A DNA stretch of 64,000 nt, from positions 1-64,000 of the forward strand of contig NZ_JADLQN010000009.1 in the NCBI RefSeq assembly GCF_015477835.1, in the 5' to 3' direction. The position numbers and the translations under genes were made by a program. Below are positions 42,760 through 50,924 of this stretch, one piece after another (positions within the stretch are counted from its first letter, which is position 1; every line of letters begins with the position of its first letter). Source of the stretch: Nocardia higoensis. Its GTDB lineage: Bacteria > Actinomycetota > Actinomycetes > Mycobacteriales > Mycobacteriaceae. The notes under the pieces are model-generated. The model did not search any database. It was not told the origin of the DNA and saw only the letters and a list, made by a program, of their open reading frames with translations.

Positions 42760-44135
42760 ACCCGCGCCCGATCCGCACGGTGCTCGTCGCCAACCGCGGT
42801 GAGATCGCCGTGCGGGTGATCCGCACCTGCGCCGAACTGGGGGTGCGGACGGTGGCGGTGTACTCCTCGGCAGACGCGGACTCCGCCGCCGTGCGCATGG
42901 CCGACCGCGCCTTCCGCATCGGCCCCGGCCCGGCCAAACGCAGCTACTCCTACATCCCGGCGATCATCGAGGCGGCCAAGGCGACCGGCGCCGACGCGAT
43001 CCACCCCGGCTACGGATTCCTGTCCGAGGACCCCGATTTCGCCGAGGTGTGCGAGGCCGAGGGCCTGGTCTTCGTCGGCACGCCCGCCGCTGTGCTCGCC
43101 GACCTCGGGGACAAGTCCAGCGCGCGGGCGCTGATGTCGGCGGCCGGGCTGCCGCTGCTGCCCGGCAGCCGAGACCCGATCGAGACCGTCGGCGCGGCCC
43201 ACGCCCTGGCCGACGAGATCGGCTATCCCGTCATCATCAAGGCCGTCGCCGGCGGCGGCGGCCGCGGTATGCGGGTGGTGCGCGCGAGCGCCGATTTCCC
43301 CGCCGCCTGGCAGGAGACCAGGGCCAACGCCGCCGCGGTCTTCGGCGACGGCAGGCTCTATGTCGAGCGCTATCTGGATTCGGCCCGCCATGTCGAGGTG
43401 CAGATTCTCGCCGACACGCACGGCACGGTCGTCCACCTCGGCGCCCGCGACTGCTCGCTGCAGCGCAGGCACCAGAAGCTGGTGGAGGAATCGCCCGCCC
43501 CCGGGCTCTCCCCGGAGTTGGCCGCCCGGATCGGCGAGGCCGCCGTCCACGGCGCCCGCGCCGTCGGCTACGTCGGCGCGGGAACCTTCGAGTTCCTGTT
43601 CGACCCGGCCGCGGACGAGTTCTACTTCATGGAAGTCAACTGCCGCCTGCAGGTCGAGCACCCGGTCACCGAAATGGTCACCGGCACCGATCTGGTCGCC
43701 GAACAGCTCCGCATCGCCGCGGGAGAACCGCTGTCGCTCACCCCCGACCAGCTCACGCCGCGCGGCGTCGCCATCGAATGCCGCATCAACGCCGAAGACC
43801 CCGAACGCGAATTCGCTCCCGCCCCGGGCACACTGGCCGACTGTGTCCTCCCCGGCGGCCCGTTCGTCCGCGTCGACACCCATGTGGGTCCCGGCTACAC
43901 CATCCCGCCGCACTACGATTCGCTGCTGGCGAAGGTGGTCGTATGGGCGCCGGACCGCCCGGCCGCCATCGCCAGGATGCGCCGAGCCCTCGCCGAGACC
44001 CGCATCACCGGCCGCGGCATCGCCACCACCGCGGAATTCCTGCACGACATCCTCGACCATCCCCGCTTCCGGGCGGCCGGACACGACACCGCTCTGGTCG
44101 GTGAGATCATCGCGGGGGCCGGAATCTCCGTCTGA
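42756..44135 (+). CDS. accC: Biotin carboxylase
   Basis: A 459-residue AccC of normal length for the free-standing enzyme. Biotin-carboxylase N-domain VLVANRGEIAVRVIRTCAELG, the ATP-grasp glycine loop KAVAGGGGRGMRVV, RDCSLQRRHQKLVEESPAP, EFYFMEVNCRLQVEHPVTEMVTG and the C-domain AIECRINAEDPEREFAPAPG are all present. It carboxylates biotin on AccB using bicarbonate and ATP. GTG 42756 overlaps the accB stop by four bases. It is the last gene of the long coupled operon that starts at 27544 or earlier. Confidence 0.93.
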   Translation: MNPRPIRTVLVANRGEIAVRVIRTCAELGVRTVAVYSSADADSAAVRMADRAFRIGPGPAKRSYSYIPAIIEAAKATGADAIHPGYGFLSEDPDFAEVCEAEGLVFVGTPAAVLADLGDKSSARALMSAAGLPLLPGSRDPIETVGAAHALADEIGYPVIIKAVAGGGGRGMRVVRASADFPAAWQETRANAAAVFGDGRLYVERYLDSARHVEVQILADTHGTVVHLGARDCSLQRRHQKLVEESPAPGLSPELAARIGEAAVHGARAVGYVGAGTFEFLFDPAADEFYFMEVNCRLQVEHPVTEMVTGTDLVAEQLRIAAGEPLSLTPDQLTPRGVAIECRINAEDPEREFAPAPGTLADCVLPGGPFVRVDTHVGPGYTIPPHYDSLLAKVVVWAPDRPAAIARMRRALAETRITGRGIATTAEFLHDILDHPRFRAAGHDTALVGEIIAGAGISV

Positions 44136-44478
44136 TACCGGACATCGCTCGTGGGGGTGCATGTGTTCATGCGGCAATGCGAGCCCACGATTCTGCTCGG
44201 GATGCCGCGCGCCGGGGCCGTCCATCGACGTCTCGCGCGCCGGCGTCCCGGCCCGCCCCGGCAGACGTGAAGGGTTCGTGTCGGAGCCGTTGCGCGCCCA
44301 CGGCGACAGGGGCGGTGGCCCGGTGGCGGACGGCGAGTTCGTCGTGCCGGGTGCGACGGCGCGGTACTGTTGGAGCTGTTCGATGCCCATTTCCGACCGC
44401 ATTCACGAACCGGAGGAAAAGGAGCCGGCAGGAACATCGGCGGCGAGCTCACGAGATGGAATGGGAGGCTTGATCCGA
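44136..44478. other. Gene-free stretch at the right edge of the lipid cluster
   Basis: About 340 bases after accC with no convincing gene. It holds two nearby CGCGCGCCGG copies (about 44208 and 44237). The frame of the next gene is open through it, with an in-frame ATG at 44383 (MPISDRIHEPEEKE...), so the downstream protein could be longer than annotated. No clear terminator hairpin is seen. Confidence 0.5.
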
Positions 44479-45339
44479 ATGACGAAGATCATGACGCTGA
44501 ATCTCGCGAACTACACCGACCACAGCCGATGGGGGCGCAGGCTCGACGCCATCGCCGCGATAGTGACCAAGCATCGGCCGGATGTGATCGCGATGCAAGA
44601 AGTGCGATTCGATCCGGACCGCGACAGCGAGAAGATCGCCGCGTCCACCAAGCGAACCTATCAGAACATGGGCGAGCAGCTCCTCCAGAGCATTTCCGTG
44701 GACGCCCACTACCGGGGCAGTGCGATCGTGACACAGCCCGCCATGTTCTACGATTCGATGCTGAGTTCCGACTCGACCAAGTTTCGGCACTATCCGCAGC
44801 CGGCCCTGGGGAAATATCCCCGGGAGATGTGGGAAGGACTGTCGACGATCAGCCGGCTGCCGATCCTCGAAACCGGCGCGCGCTTTCTCTCCGCAGTGGG
44901 TTCACAGGACCGGAACAGGCGCGCGACCCAGCACGTCACCGTCCGGGCGGGTGATTCGCTCCTCCACATCTTCAACTGTCATTTCAGTTACGACTCCGCG
45001 TCCTTCGAATCGAACCTGGCGGAGACCATCGACTACATGAGACCTTTCGATGACCAGTTCTGCCTGCTGGTCGGTGATATGAATTCGACCGCAGCATCCG
45101 GGGAATTCGAGGAAATCGAGAGACTCGGATTCGTCGATCTATGGCCTCGTCTGCATCCCGGGGACGACGGATTCACCGACCCCTCCCACGCCCCGGATAA
45201 GAGGATAGATTACGTATGGGCAAACTCGCGGATCGCCGAAAACGGGATACGCGGCATAGAACTGATCGCCACCGAACCGTACGCCCCAGCGTGCTACCCG
45301 TCCGATCACTTCGGGCTCATCGCCGACGTGAAGCTGTGA
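44479..45339 (+). CDS. Endonuclease/exonuclease/phosphatase-family protein
   Basis: About 286 residues of the EEP fold. Metal and catalytic segments: TLNLANYT at the start, DVIAMQEVRFDPD (metal-binding Glu), FNCHFSY, LLVGDMNSTAASGEF (Asp/Asn), RIDYVWA and YPSDHFGLIADV (final Asp-His pair). The enzyme would cut phosphodiester or phosphomonoester bonds; DNA, RNA, sphingomyelin or inositol phosphates are all possible. No signal peptide is evident from ATG 44479 (GGAGG 11-15 bases upstream); ATG 44461 and 44383 are alternatives. The codons look less GC-rich than those of adjacent genes, which may mean later acquisition. Confidence 0.75.
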   Translation: MTKIMTLNLANYTDHSRWGRRLDAIAAIVTKHRPDVIAMQEVRFDPDRDSEKIAASTKRTYQNMGEQLLQSISVDAHYRGSAIVTQPAMFYDSMLSSDSTKFRHYPQPALGKYPREMWEGLSTISRLPILETGARFLSAVGSQDRNRRATQHVTVRAGDSLLHIFNCHFSYDSASFESNLAETIDYMRPFDDQFCLLVGDMNSTAASGEFEEIERLGFVDLWPRLHPGDDGFTDPSHAPDKRIDYVWANSRIAENGIRGIELIATEPYAPACYPSDHFGLIADVKL

Positions 45340-45435
45340 GCTGCCAACCCCATCCGACCGGACGCCGCAGGTCGGCGGCACGGTGATCGTCCTGTGGTCG
45401 GGCCGAGGGGAGCCGGGGCGGTCAACGATCGGAGA

Positions 45436-45870
45436 TCAGGCCGGGTCCGCGGTTCGCAGCGGCGATTCGCCGACGGGGGTGTTCTGCGCCGCGGCCAGCC
45501 ACCACCGGCCGCCGCGCTCGACCAGTACGTACATCGCCAGCTCCGAGAAGCCGTCGGTATCGGTGGCCTGTCTGCGGATCTGGGTCACCACCACCCCGGG
45601 CGTGGGAGCCAGGGCGGCCACCACGTCGAACCGTGACGGCGGGGCGACGCCGGCGGCCATCAGACGGTGATGGATCGCGTTCAACTCGTCGTATCCTCTC
45701 AGGCTCGCTCCGAAGGGGCTGCCCCACAGCACATCCGCGGCGAAGGCGGAGTCGTAGCCGTCGGCGTCGCTCGCCGCGCCCGCGCGCTGCAATCCCGCGG
45801 CGAACTCGGTGGCCACCTGCTGGGCTCGGGCGTCGCTCTCGGTGTCGCCCAATGTCGGTCGGACATTCAT
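45436..45870 (-). CDS. SnoaL-like/SgcJ-type NTF2-fold protein
   Basis: A 144-residue protein of the NTF2-like superfamily (SgcJ/EcaC group). Visible pattern: AAGLQRAGAASDADGYDSAFAADVLWGSPFG, then a hydrophobic beta region (VVTQIRRQAT) and RGGRWWLAAAQNTPV at the end. Family members range from cyclases and isomerases to proteins of unknown role; substrate unknown. It is transcribed away from the TetR gene, with a strong two-site operator in the 97-base gap, so it is very likely that regulator's target. Confidence 0.8.
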   Translation of the reverse strand: MNVRPTLGDTESDARAQQVATEFAAGLQRAGAASDADGYDSAFAADVLWGSPFGASLRGYDELNAIHHRLMAAGVAPPSRFDVVAALAPTPGVVVTQIRRQATDTDGFSELAMYVLVERGGRWWLAAAQNTPVGESPLRTADPA

Positions 45871-45904
45871 TTCCGGTCCCCTCGTCGGTGACGGCTCATT
45901 TCAG

Positions 45905-45949
45905 GTACAACGTACTCGAAATGCCATCCGTAATTCAAGTACGATGTAC
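45905..45949. promoter_or_regulatory. Inverted-repeat operator between the SnoaL-like and TetR genes
   Basis: Two 16-base arms, 45905-45920 (GTACAACGTACTCGAA) and 45934-45949 (TTCAAGTACGATGTAC), are reverse complements at 14 of 16 positions. Each contains a GTACNNNGTAC palindrome (45905-45915 and 45939-45949), centred 34 bases apart. This is the layout expected for a TetR dimer-of-dimers or two cooperating dimers repressing both divergent genes. Confidence 0.8.
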
Positions 45950-45967
45950 GCGAGAACGAGGAGGTCC

Positions 45968-46717
45968 ATGTCCAGCCACGACGAGACGACGATCTGGATG
46001 CGCCCGGAGGCGTCGGAACGTTCGGGCCGGGGGCGGCGACCCGGCTACAGCCGAACCCAGATCACCCAGGCGGCGATCCGGGTCGCCGACGAGGAGGGTA
46101 TGGAGGCCGTGACCATGCGCCGGATCGCCGCGGATCTCGGCACCGGCGCGATGTCGCTGTACCGCTACGTCGGCAGCAGAGACGATCTGATCGATCTCAT
46201 GATCGACGCCGTGTTCGGTGAGATCGACCTACCCGCCAGGCCGAGCGGGGACTGGCGCCGGGATTTGTCCCTCGCCGCCGAGCGGACCCGTGCGGTGGGG
46301 CTTCGCCACCCCTGGCAGATCGCTTTGGCCGGCAGGCGTCCCACCTTGGGGCCGAACTCGCTGCGGGTGCAGGAGTTCGCCATGTCCGCGCTCGACGGTT
46401 TCGGGCTCGACATCGACGAGATCGCCAGTCTGGTGGGGATGCTCAGCGACTACACCCACAGCGCCGTCCACCGGGAGATCGGCTGGCTGGAACAGGCCAG
46501 GCGGACCGGGATGGACATGGCCGAATGGATGAGCCGCTATGTCGGGCCGTACGTCGCCGAGGTCGTCGCGTCGGGGCGGTATCCGATGTTCACCCGCACT
46601 ATCCGGCAGGCGCGGGTGCCGCATCTGCCGCCCGAGGAGCGCTTCCGGTACGGGCTCGCCCATGTGCTGGACGGCATCGCCGCCTGCCTGCCGCCGGGAG
46701 CGGGCGAACACCGCTGA
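45968..46717 (+). CDS. TetR-family transcriptional regulator
   Basis: A 249-residue TetR-type repressor. The helix-turn-helix is ITQAAIRVADEEGMEAVTMRRIAADLGTGAMSLYRYVGSRDDLIDLM. The C-terminal ligand domain (TetR_C of the tetracyclin-repressor-like, actinobacterial type) begins RRDLSLAAERTRAVGLRHPW. ATG 45968 has GAGGAGG four bases upstream. It probably represses itself and the divergent SnoaL-like gene through the inverted repeat in between. The ligand is unknown. Confidence 0.87.
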   Translation: MSSHDETTIWMRPEASERSGRGRRPGYSRTQITQAAIRVADEEGMEAVTMRRIAADLGTGAMSLYRYVGSRDDLIDLMIDAVFGEIDLPARPSGDWRRDLSLAAERTRAVGLRHPWQIALAGRRPTLGPNSLRVQEFAMSALDGFGLDIDEIASLVGMLSDYTHSAVHREIGWLEQARRTGMDMAEWMSRYVGPYVAEVVASGRYPMFTRTIRQARVPHLPPEERFRYGLAHVLDGIAACLPPGAGEHR

Positions 46718-46785
46718 GCGGTCAGCGTGCGTCTGCGCGAAGTGCTCGACGCGGCCACGAGGCAGGAGTAAGCGCGGGGAGGACG

Positions 46786-47625
46786 TCATTTCAACCCGGA
46801 CCGCACGAACGCGTTGACGATGTGCCGTTGTAGCAGCAGGTACATCACCAGCACGGGCAGGCACGCCAGCCCGGCCAGCGCCATGATCGGCCCCCACTGG
46901 TCGCCGTCGGTGCCCATGAAGCTGCGCAATCCCAGCTGCAGCACGCTGTTGGACTGGCGCAATACGACCGCGGGCCAGAAGTATTCGTTCCACGCGTTGA
47001 TGAACAGCAGGATGCCGAGCGCGGCCAGCGCGGGTCGCAGGTTCGGCACCACCACCGTCCACAGGATCGACCAGGAGGAGCGGCCGTCGATCTGCGCGGC
47101 GGCGACCAGTTCCTTGGGGAAGCTCGCCATGTGCTGGCGCAGCAGCAGCACCGCCAGCGCCGAGCACAGGGTGGGCAGTGCGGTGCCGATCAGGGTGTTG
47201 ATGAGGCCGAGCTGGGTGAGCAGCACGTAGTTCGGCAGCATCGTCACCTGGAACGGGACCAGCCAGACGCCGACGAACGCCAGGTAGAGCACCTTCTGGA
47301 AGGGGAAGGTGTACATGACGAAGGCGTAGGAGGCCAGCAACGCGACGAGCAGTTGCCCGGTCGCGGAGAAGGTCGCGACGAAGAAGGTGTTGCCGATCAA
47401 CCCCAGCACGTCCACTTTGTCGGCGGCGTCGGTGTAGTTGCCGATCGACAGCGGCCACGGCACGGGGGACAGGGAGGTGACGTCCTCGGGACGGCGCAGC
47501 GAGGTCGCGAACAGCCAGTAGATCGGGAAGGCCGCCAGCAGGGCGGTGGCGGCGAGCAGCAGATGGCTGCCCGCGCCCCGCAGCCGGTCGGCGAGGCCCG
47601 AGCGGGCGGGGGCGTCAATTGTCAT
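46786..47625 (-). CDS. Carbohydrate ABC transporter permease (UgpE/MalG-like)
   Basis: A 279-residue permease with six hydrophobic segments. The coupling loop is ELVAAAQIDGRSSWSILWTVVVPNLRPAL, the CUT1-family EAA motif. It pairs with the next upstream permease (11-base overlap), the MalK-type ATPase and the lipoprotein. The CUT1 family imports sugars or glycerol-3-phosphate. It is the last gene of the minus-strand operon. Confidence 0.87.
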   Translation of the reverse strand: MTIDAPARSGLADRLRGAGSHLLLAATALLAAFPIYWLFATSLRRPEDVTSLSPVPWPLSIGNYTDAADKVDVLGLIGNTFFVATFSATGQLLVALLASYAFVMYTFPFQKVLYLAFVGVWLVPFQVTMLPNYVLLTQLGLINTLIGTALPTLCSALAVLLLRQHMASFPKELVAAAQIDGRSSWSILWTVVVPNLRPALAALGILLFINAWNEYFWPAVVLRQSNSVLQLGLRSFMGTDGDQWGPIMALAGLACLPVLVMYLLLQRHIVNAFVRSGLK

Positions 47626-48565
47626 GGAAGGAGACCTTTTCCGAGATCCAGACCAGAATGCCGGCGATCACACCGAATCCGGCGAACAGCAGCACTCCGG
47701 CCGCGGCGGACAGTCCGGCGTCGAAGCTGTGGAAGGCGTAGTCCCACAGCAGGTAGTAGATGTTGGTGGTGGATTGCGAGGGGCCACCCTGGGTCATCGA
47801 GTCGATGAGCGGGAAGGTCAGCGTGGGGCTCAGCAGCACCGTCGTGAGCACCAGGAACATCAGGGTCGGTGAGAGCATCGGCAGGGTGATCCAGCGCAGG
47901 ATCTGGCGCGGGCTCGCGCCGTCCACCCGGGCCGCCTCCTCGTAGTCGGTGCTGATGCCCGCGAGCCCGGCCCACGTCACCAGCACGGCGAAACCGAGCA
48001 GCTGCCAGCCGGTGATGGCGATGATCACCGCGTGCGCGGTAGTGGCGTCGTAGACCCAGTTGCGGTCGGTGCCGAGCACCTGGCCGACGACACCGCCGCC
48101 GGGATGCAGCAGCCACCGCCACACCGCGGCCGCGGCGACCGGGGCCACCAGGAACGGCGCGAAGATGAAGGCGTGGTACATGGTCCGCGCGCGGCCGCGC
48201 ACCCGGCGACTGGCCAGCGCGATCACCAGCGGTGCGAGCACGGTGAACGGCAGCATGCCCAGGATCAGCACGCCGGTGCGGCCGAGCGAATCCCAGAACG
48301 CCGGAAGATCCAGCAGCCGTTCGTAGTTGCCGGTGCCGACCGGGCGCATGGGTGAGGTGGGCAGCAGATTCCACGAGTAGGTCGACAGCTCGAACGCCTG
48401 GATCAGCGGCCGATAGGTCCACACGACCAGCAGCAGCAGCGCGGGCGCCAGGTACAGGTACGGGACGACACCGCGCCCCGCCCGGCGGAACCGGGCGGGG
48501 CGGGGCGGCGCGTTGTTCGCGGCGGGTGCGGCGGTGACCGGCGCGGGCGCGTCGAGGACGAACAT
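47615..48565 (-). CDS. Carbohydrate ABC transporter permease (UgpA/MalF-like)
   Basis: A 316-residue permease: a basic/Pro-rich cytoplasmic N-terminus (PPRPARFRRAGRG), then six hydrophobic segments starting VPYLYLAPALLLLVVWTYRPL. The coupling loop is YEEAARVDGASPRQILRWITLPMLSPTLM. It forms the heterodimeric channel with the downstream permease. The start lies three bases after the phosphoesterase stop, indicating one operon. Confidence 0.87.
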   Translation of the reverse strand: MFVLDAPAPVTAAPAANNAPPRPARFRRAGRGVVPYLYLAPALLLLVVWTYRPLIQAFELSTYSWNLLPTSPMRPVGTGNYERLLDLPAFWDSLGRTGVLILGMLPFTVLAPLVIALASRRVRGRARTMYHAFIFAPFLVAPVAAAAVWRWLLHPGGGVVGQVLGTDRNWVYDATTAHAVIIAITGWQLLGFAVLVTWAGLAGISTDYEEAARVDGASPRQILRWITLPMLSPTLMFLVLTTVLLSPTLTFPLIDSMTQGGPSQSTTNIYYLLWDYAFHSFDAGLSAAAGVLLFAGFGVIAGILVWISEKVSFHDN

Positions 48566-48568
48566 CGG

Positions 48569-49429
48569 CTACCTCGCCTCGGCGGCCAGCGCCGCGAGCT
48601 GGTCGAGCACGTCCTGCTCGGGCCGGTCGTAGACGGTGCCCGCCGGTGTCGCCTCCACGGCGGTGGCGACCAGCGAGTCACCGAGCAGATCGATACGGCT
48701 GAAACCGAATCCGGTGAATCCGCGCTGCCTGCCCACGGGCGCCAGCGGGTCCAGCCGGTAGGCCACCGCGGGCCCGATCCACACCGGGATACCCGCCAGC
48801 GAGGCCGCGGCGGTGAGGTGATTGTGCCCGCAGATCACCAAGCGCACATCCGAGCCGCGCACCACCTCGGCCAGCTGCTCGGGGGTGCGCAGCCGCAGAT
48901 ATTCGGTGGCGGGCAGCGGCGAGGGGATCGGCGGATGATGCAACGCCAGCAGGGTGCCGCGCGGGGCGGGCGTGCGCAGCTCATCGGCCAGCCACTCCAG
49001 CTGAGCGGGCCGCAGCACGCCGTCGTGCTGGTGCTCGATGGTGCTGTCCAGTGCGATGATGCGCAAGCCGGCGACCTCGGTGACCTGATCGTGGGTGAGA
49101 TCGGGGTCCCGCAGCGCCGCGTCCGAGCGCAGCAACTCGGTGCCGAACGCGACGCGCTCGTCGTGATTGCCCATCACGTAGATGACGCGCGCGCCCAGCT
49201 CCTCGGCCACCGGCTCCACCGCGTCGCGCAGCCTTCGATAGGCCTCGGGCGCGCCGTTGTCGGCCAGATCGCCGGACAACACGAACGCGTCGATCGTGCG
49301 GTGCGAGGCCCGTAGCTGCTGCAGCACCTGCGTGAGGTTGGTGTAGGTGTCGACGACGCCGTGCAGGGGCTGTTCGCCCACGGGCCGGATGTGGGTGTCG
49401 GTGAGCTGGACGATGGTCACCTCGGGCAT
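48569..49429 (-). CDS. Calcineurin-like metallophosphoesterase
   Basis: A 286-residue class III phosphodiesterase (GpdQ/CpdA type). All metal-binding motifs are present: LTDTHI, SGDLADNG, MGNHDE, LHHPPIPS and ICGHNH. No signal peptide, so it is cytoplasmic. GpdQ-type enzymes cleave glycerophosphodiesters and other phosphodiesters; CpdA-type cleave cyclic AMP. Lying between the binding protein and permeases of a Ugp-like importer, hydrolysis of an imported glycerophosphodiester is the simplest role (inference), replacing the unrelated UgpQ. AGGGGGA precedes the ATG. Confidence 0.85.
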   Translation of the reverse strand: MPEVTIVQLTDTHIRPVGEQPLHGVVDTYTNLTQVLQQLRASHRTIDAFVLSGDLADNGAPEAYRRLRDAVEPVAEELGARVIYVMGNHDERVAFGTELLRSDAALRDPDLTHDQVTEVAGLRIIALDSTIEHQHDGVLRPAQLEWLADELRTPAPRGTLLALHHPPIPSPLPATEYLRLRTPEQLAEVVRGSDVRLVICGHNHLTAAASLAGIPVWIGPAVAYRLDPLAPVGRQRGFTGFGFSRIDLLGDSLVATAVEATPAGTVYDRPEQDVLDQLAALAAEAR

Positions 49430-49507
49430 GGATTCCCCCTCGGGAAGCCGCGCGCCCCGTGGGTGGGACGCGCGGCCGGGTCGGTGGTCGGATGGTGGAG
49501 AGAAGTG

Positions 49508-50881
49508 CTACTGCGGGGGCATCAGCGCCGCGCCCTGATCGCGCGCCGCCGTCAGCGTGGCGGCCGGGTCCTTGCCCTGGAACACCACGGCTTCGACGGC
49601 GTCCATCATGCCGTCGCGGATCTGCAGATAGTTGTTGCCCGGCATGGAGATCCAGGGCTCCATCGTCGCCAGCTGAGCGACGTTGGGCTGCAGCAGCGGA
49701 TTGCGGGCGGCCCATTCCTGCAGGCCCGCAGGATCATCCATGAGGCCGGTGCGCAGCGGCAGGTAGCCGATGCCCTGCGAGATGGTGGTGTAGGCGCTCT
49801 CGCTGGTGAGGAAGGTGATCAGTTCCCACGCCGCGCGCTGCTTGGCCGGATCGTTCGACAGGATGTACAGGGAGGCACCGGAATTGGTCGGCACCGTCGG
49901 CTTGCCCGCGAAGCTGGGCATCGGCGCGGCCCGCAGGTCCCACTTGTCCTTCGCTCCGGTGACGAAGGTGCCCTGGATGGCGCTGGTCTCGAGGATCATG
50001 CCGATCTCGCCCCGGGAGAAGGCCTCGTAGCCCTGCTTCTGGTTGAGGCGCGGCATGGAACCCGATTCCACCAGGCGCTGTCCCATCGCGGCGACCTCGA
50101 CGGCCGGGGGCTCGGCGTAGGTCAGGGTGGTGCGGTCCTCGGAGATGACGCGTCCGCCGTTGGAGCGGACCAGCGACTGGAAGCACCAGTCCTTGGCGGT
50201 CTTGGTGAGGCAGTCGATGTAGACGCCGCCCTTGCCGGTCTTCTCGGTGATGGCTGCCGCCGCCTGGGCGACCTGGTCCCAGGTGGCCGGCGGTGCGGCC
50301 GGGTCGAGACCGGCTTGGGTGAACAGCGAGGCGTTGTAGTACAGCACCGGGGTGGAGAACACGAACGGCACGCCGTAGGTGTGGCCGTCCCAGTCGGCGA
50401 GGGTCTGCGCGCGTTCTGCGTAGGGGTGCTTCTCGCCGTCGAAGTTGGCCTGCACCTCGTCGGCGCCGACCAGCGTGTCCAGCGGCTTCGCGCCGAGCTG
50501 GTTGATGGTGAAGTCGAGGTCGCTGAAGCCGAGCTGCGCGACGTCGGGCGGGGTGCCCGCGACCATCTGGTTCTGGATGCTGGAAATGGTGTCCGTGGCC
50601 GGGTTGGGGCTGTTGCCCTGCGGCTTCTGCGCCGTCACCGTGATGTTCGGGTGCTCGGCGCGGAATTGGCCGAGCAGCTTGTCGAAGGTCTCGGTCCACG
50701 CGCCGGCGAGTCCGTAGTTGTAGGACTCGAAGACGATCGACACCTTCTGGTCCGGGGCGAGCTCGGGAATCCGGGCCGCCTCGGCGCCCTCGTCGGTGGT
50801 GGTCGGGCCGAGGCCGCCGCACGCGCTGAGCGCGAGGACGGCCGCGAACACCAGGCCCGCAAGGGGCGCGGTGCGTTTCAC
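49508..50881 (-). CDS. ABC transporter substrate-binding lipoprotein (UgpB-like)
   Basis: A 457-residue lipoprotein: signal MKRTAPLAGLVFAAVLALSACGG with lipobox LSAC, so it is anchored outside the membrane at Cys21. The mature part is a family-1 solute-binding protein (VSIVFESYNYG..., then AFSRGEIGMILETSAIQG and TISQGIGYLPLRTGL), as in UgpB and maltose-type proteins. It delivers substrate to the two permeases downstream. GTG start with an AGGAG site. Sugar versus glycerophosphate specificity cannot be read directly. Confidence 0.86.
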   Translation of the reverse strand: MKRTAPLAGLVFAAVLALSACGGLGPTTTDEGAEAARIPELAPDQKVSIVFESYNYGLAGAWTETFDKLLGQFRAEHPNITVTAQKPQGNSPNPATDTISSIQNQMVAGTPPDVAQLGFSDLDFTINQLGAKPLDTLVGADEVQANFDGEKHPYAERAQTLADWDGHTYGVPFVFSTPVLYYNASLFTQAGLDPAAPPATWDQVAQAAAAITEKTGKGGVYIDCLTKTAKDWCFQSLVRSNGGRVISEDRTTLTYAEPPAVEVAAMGQRLVESGSMPRLNQKQGYEAFSRGEIGMILETSAIQGTFVTGAKDKWDLRAAPMPSFAGKPTVPTNSGASLYILSNDPAKQRAAWELITFLTSESAYTTISQGIGYLPLRTGLMDDPAGLQEWAARNPLLQPNVAQLATMEPWISMPGNNYLQIRDGMMDAVEAVVFQGKDPAATLTAARDQGAALMPPQ

Positions 50882-50924
50882 TGTGTACTCCTCATCATCG
50901 GTGGTGCGGACCTGATCGCGGGGA

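Noticed and set aside
44383..44478. Longer start for the EEP-family gene (ATG 44383)
   Set aside because: The extra ~30 residues are hydrophilic and not part of the fold, and GGAGG favours ATG 44479. It is kept only as an alternative.
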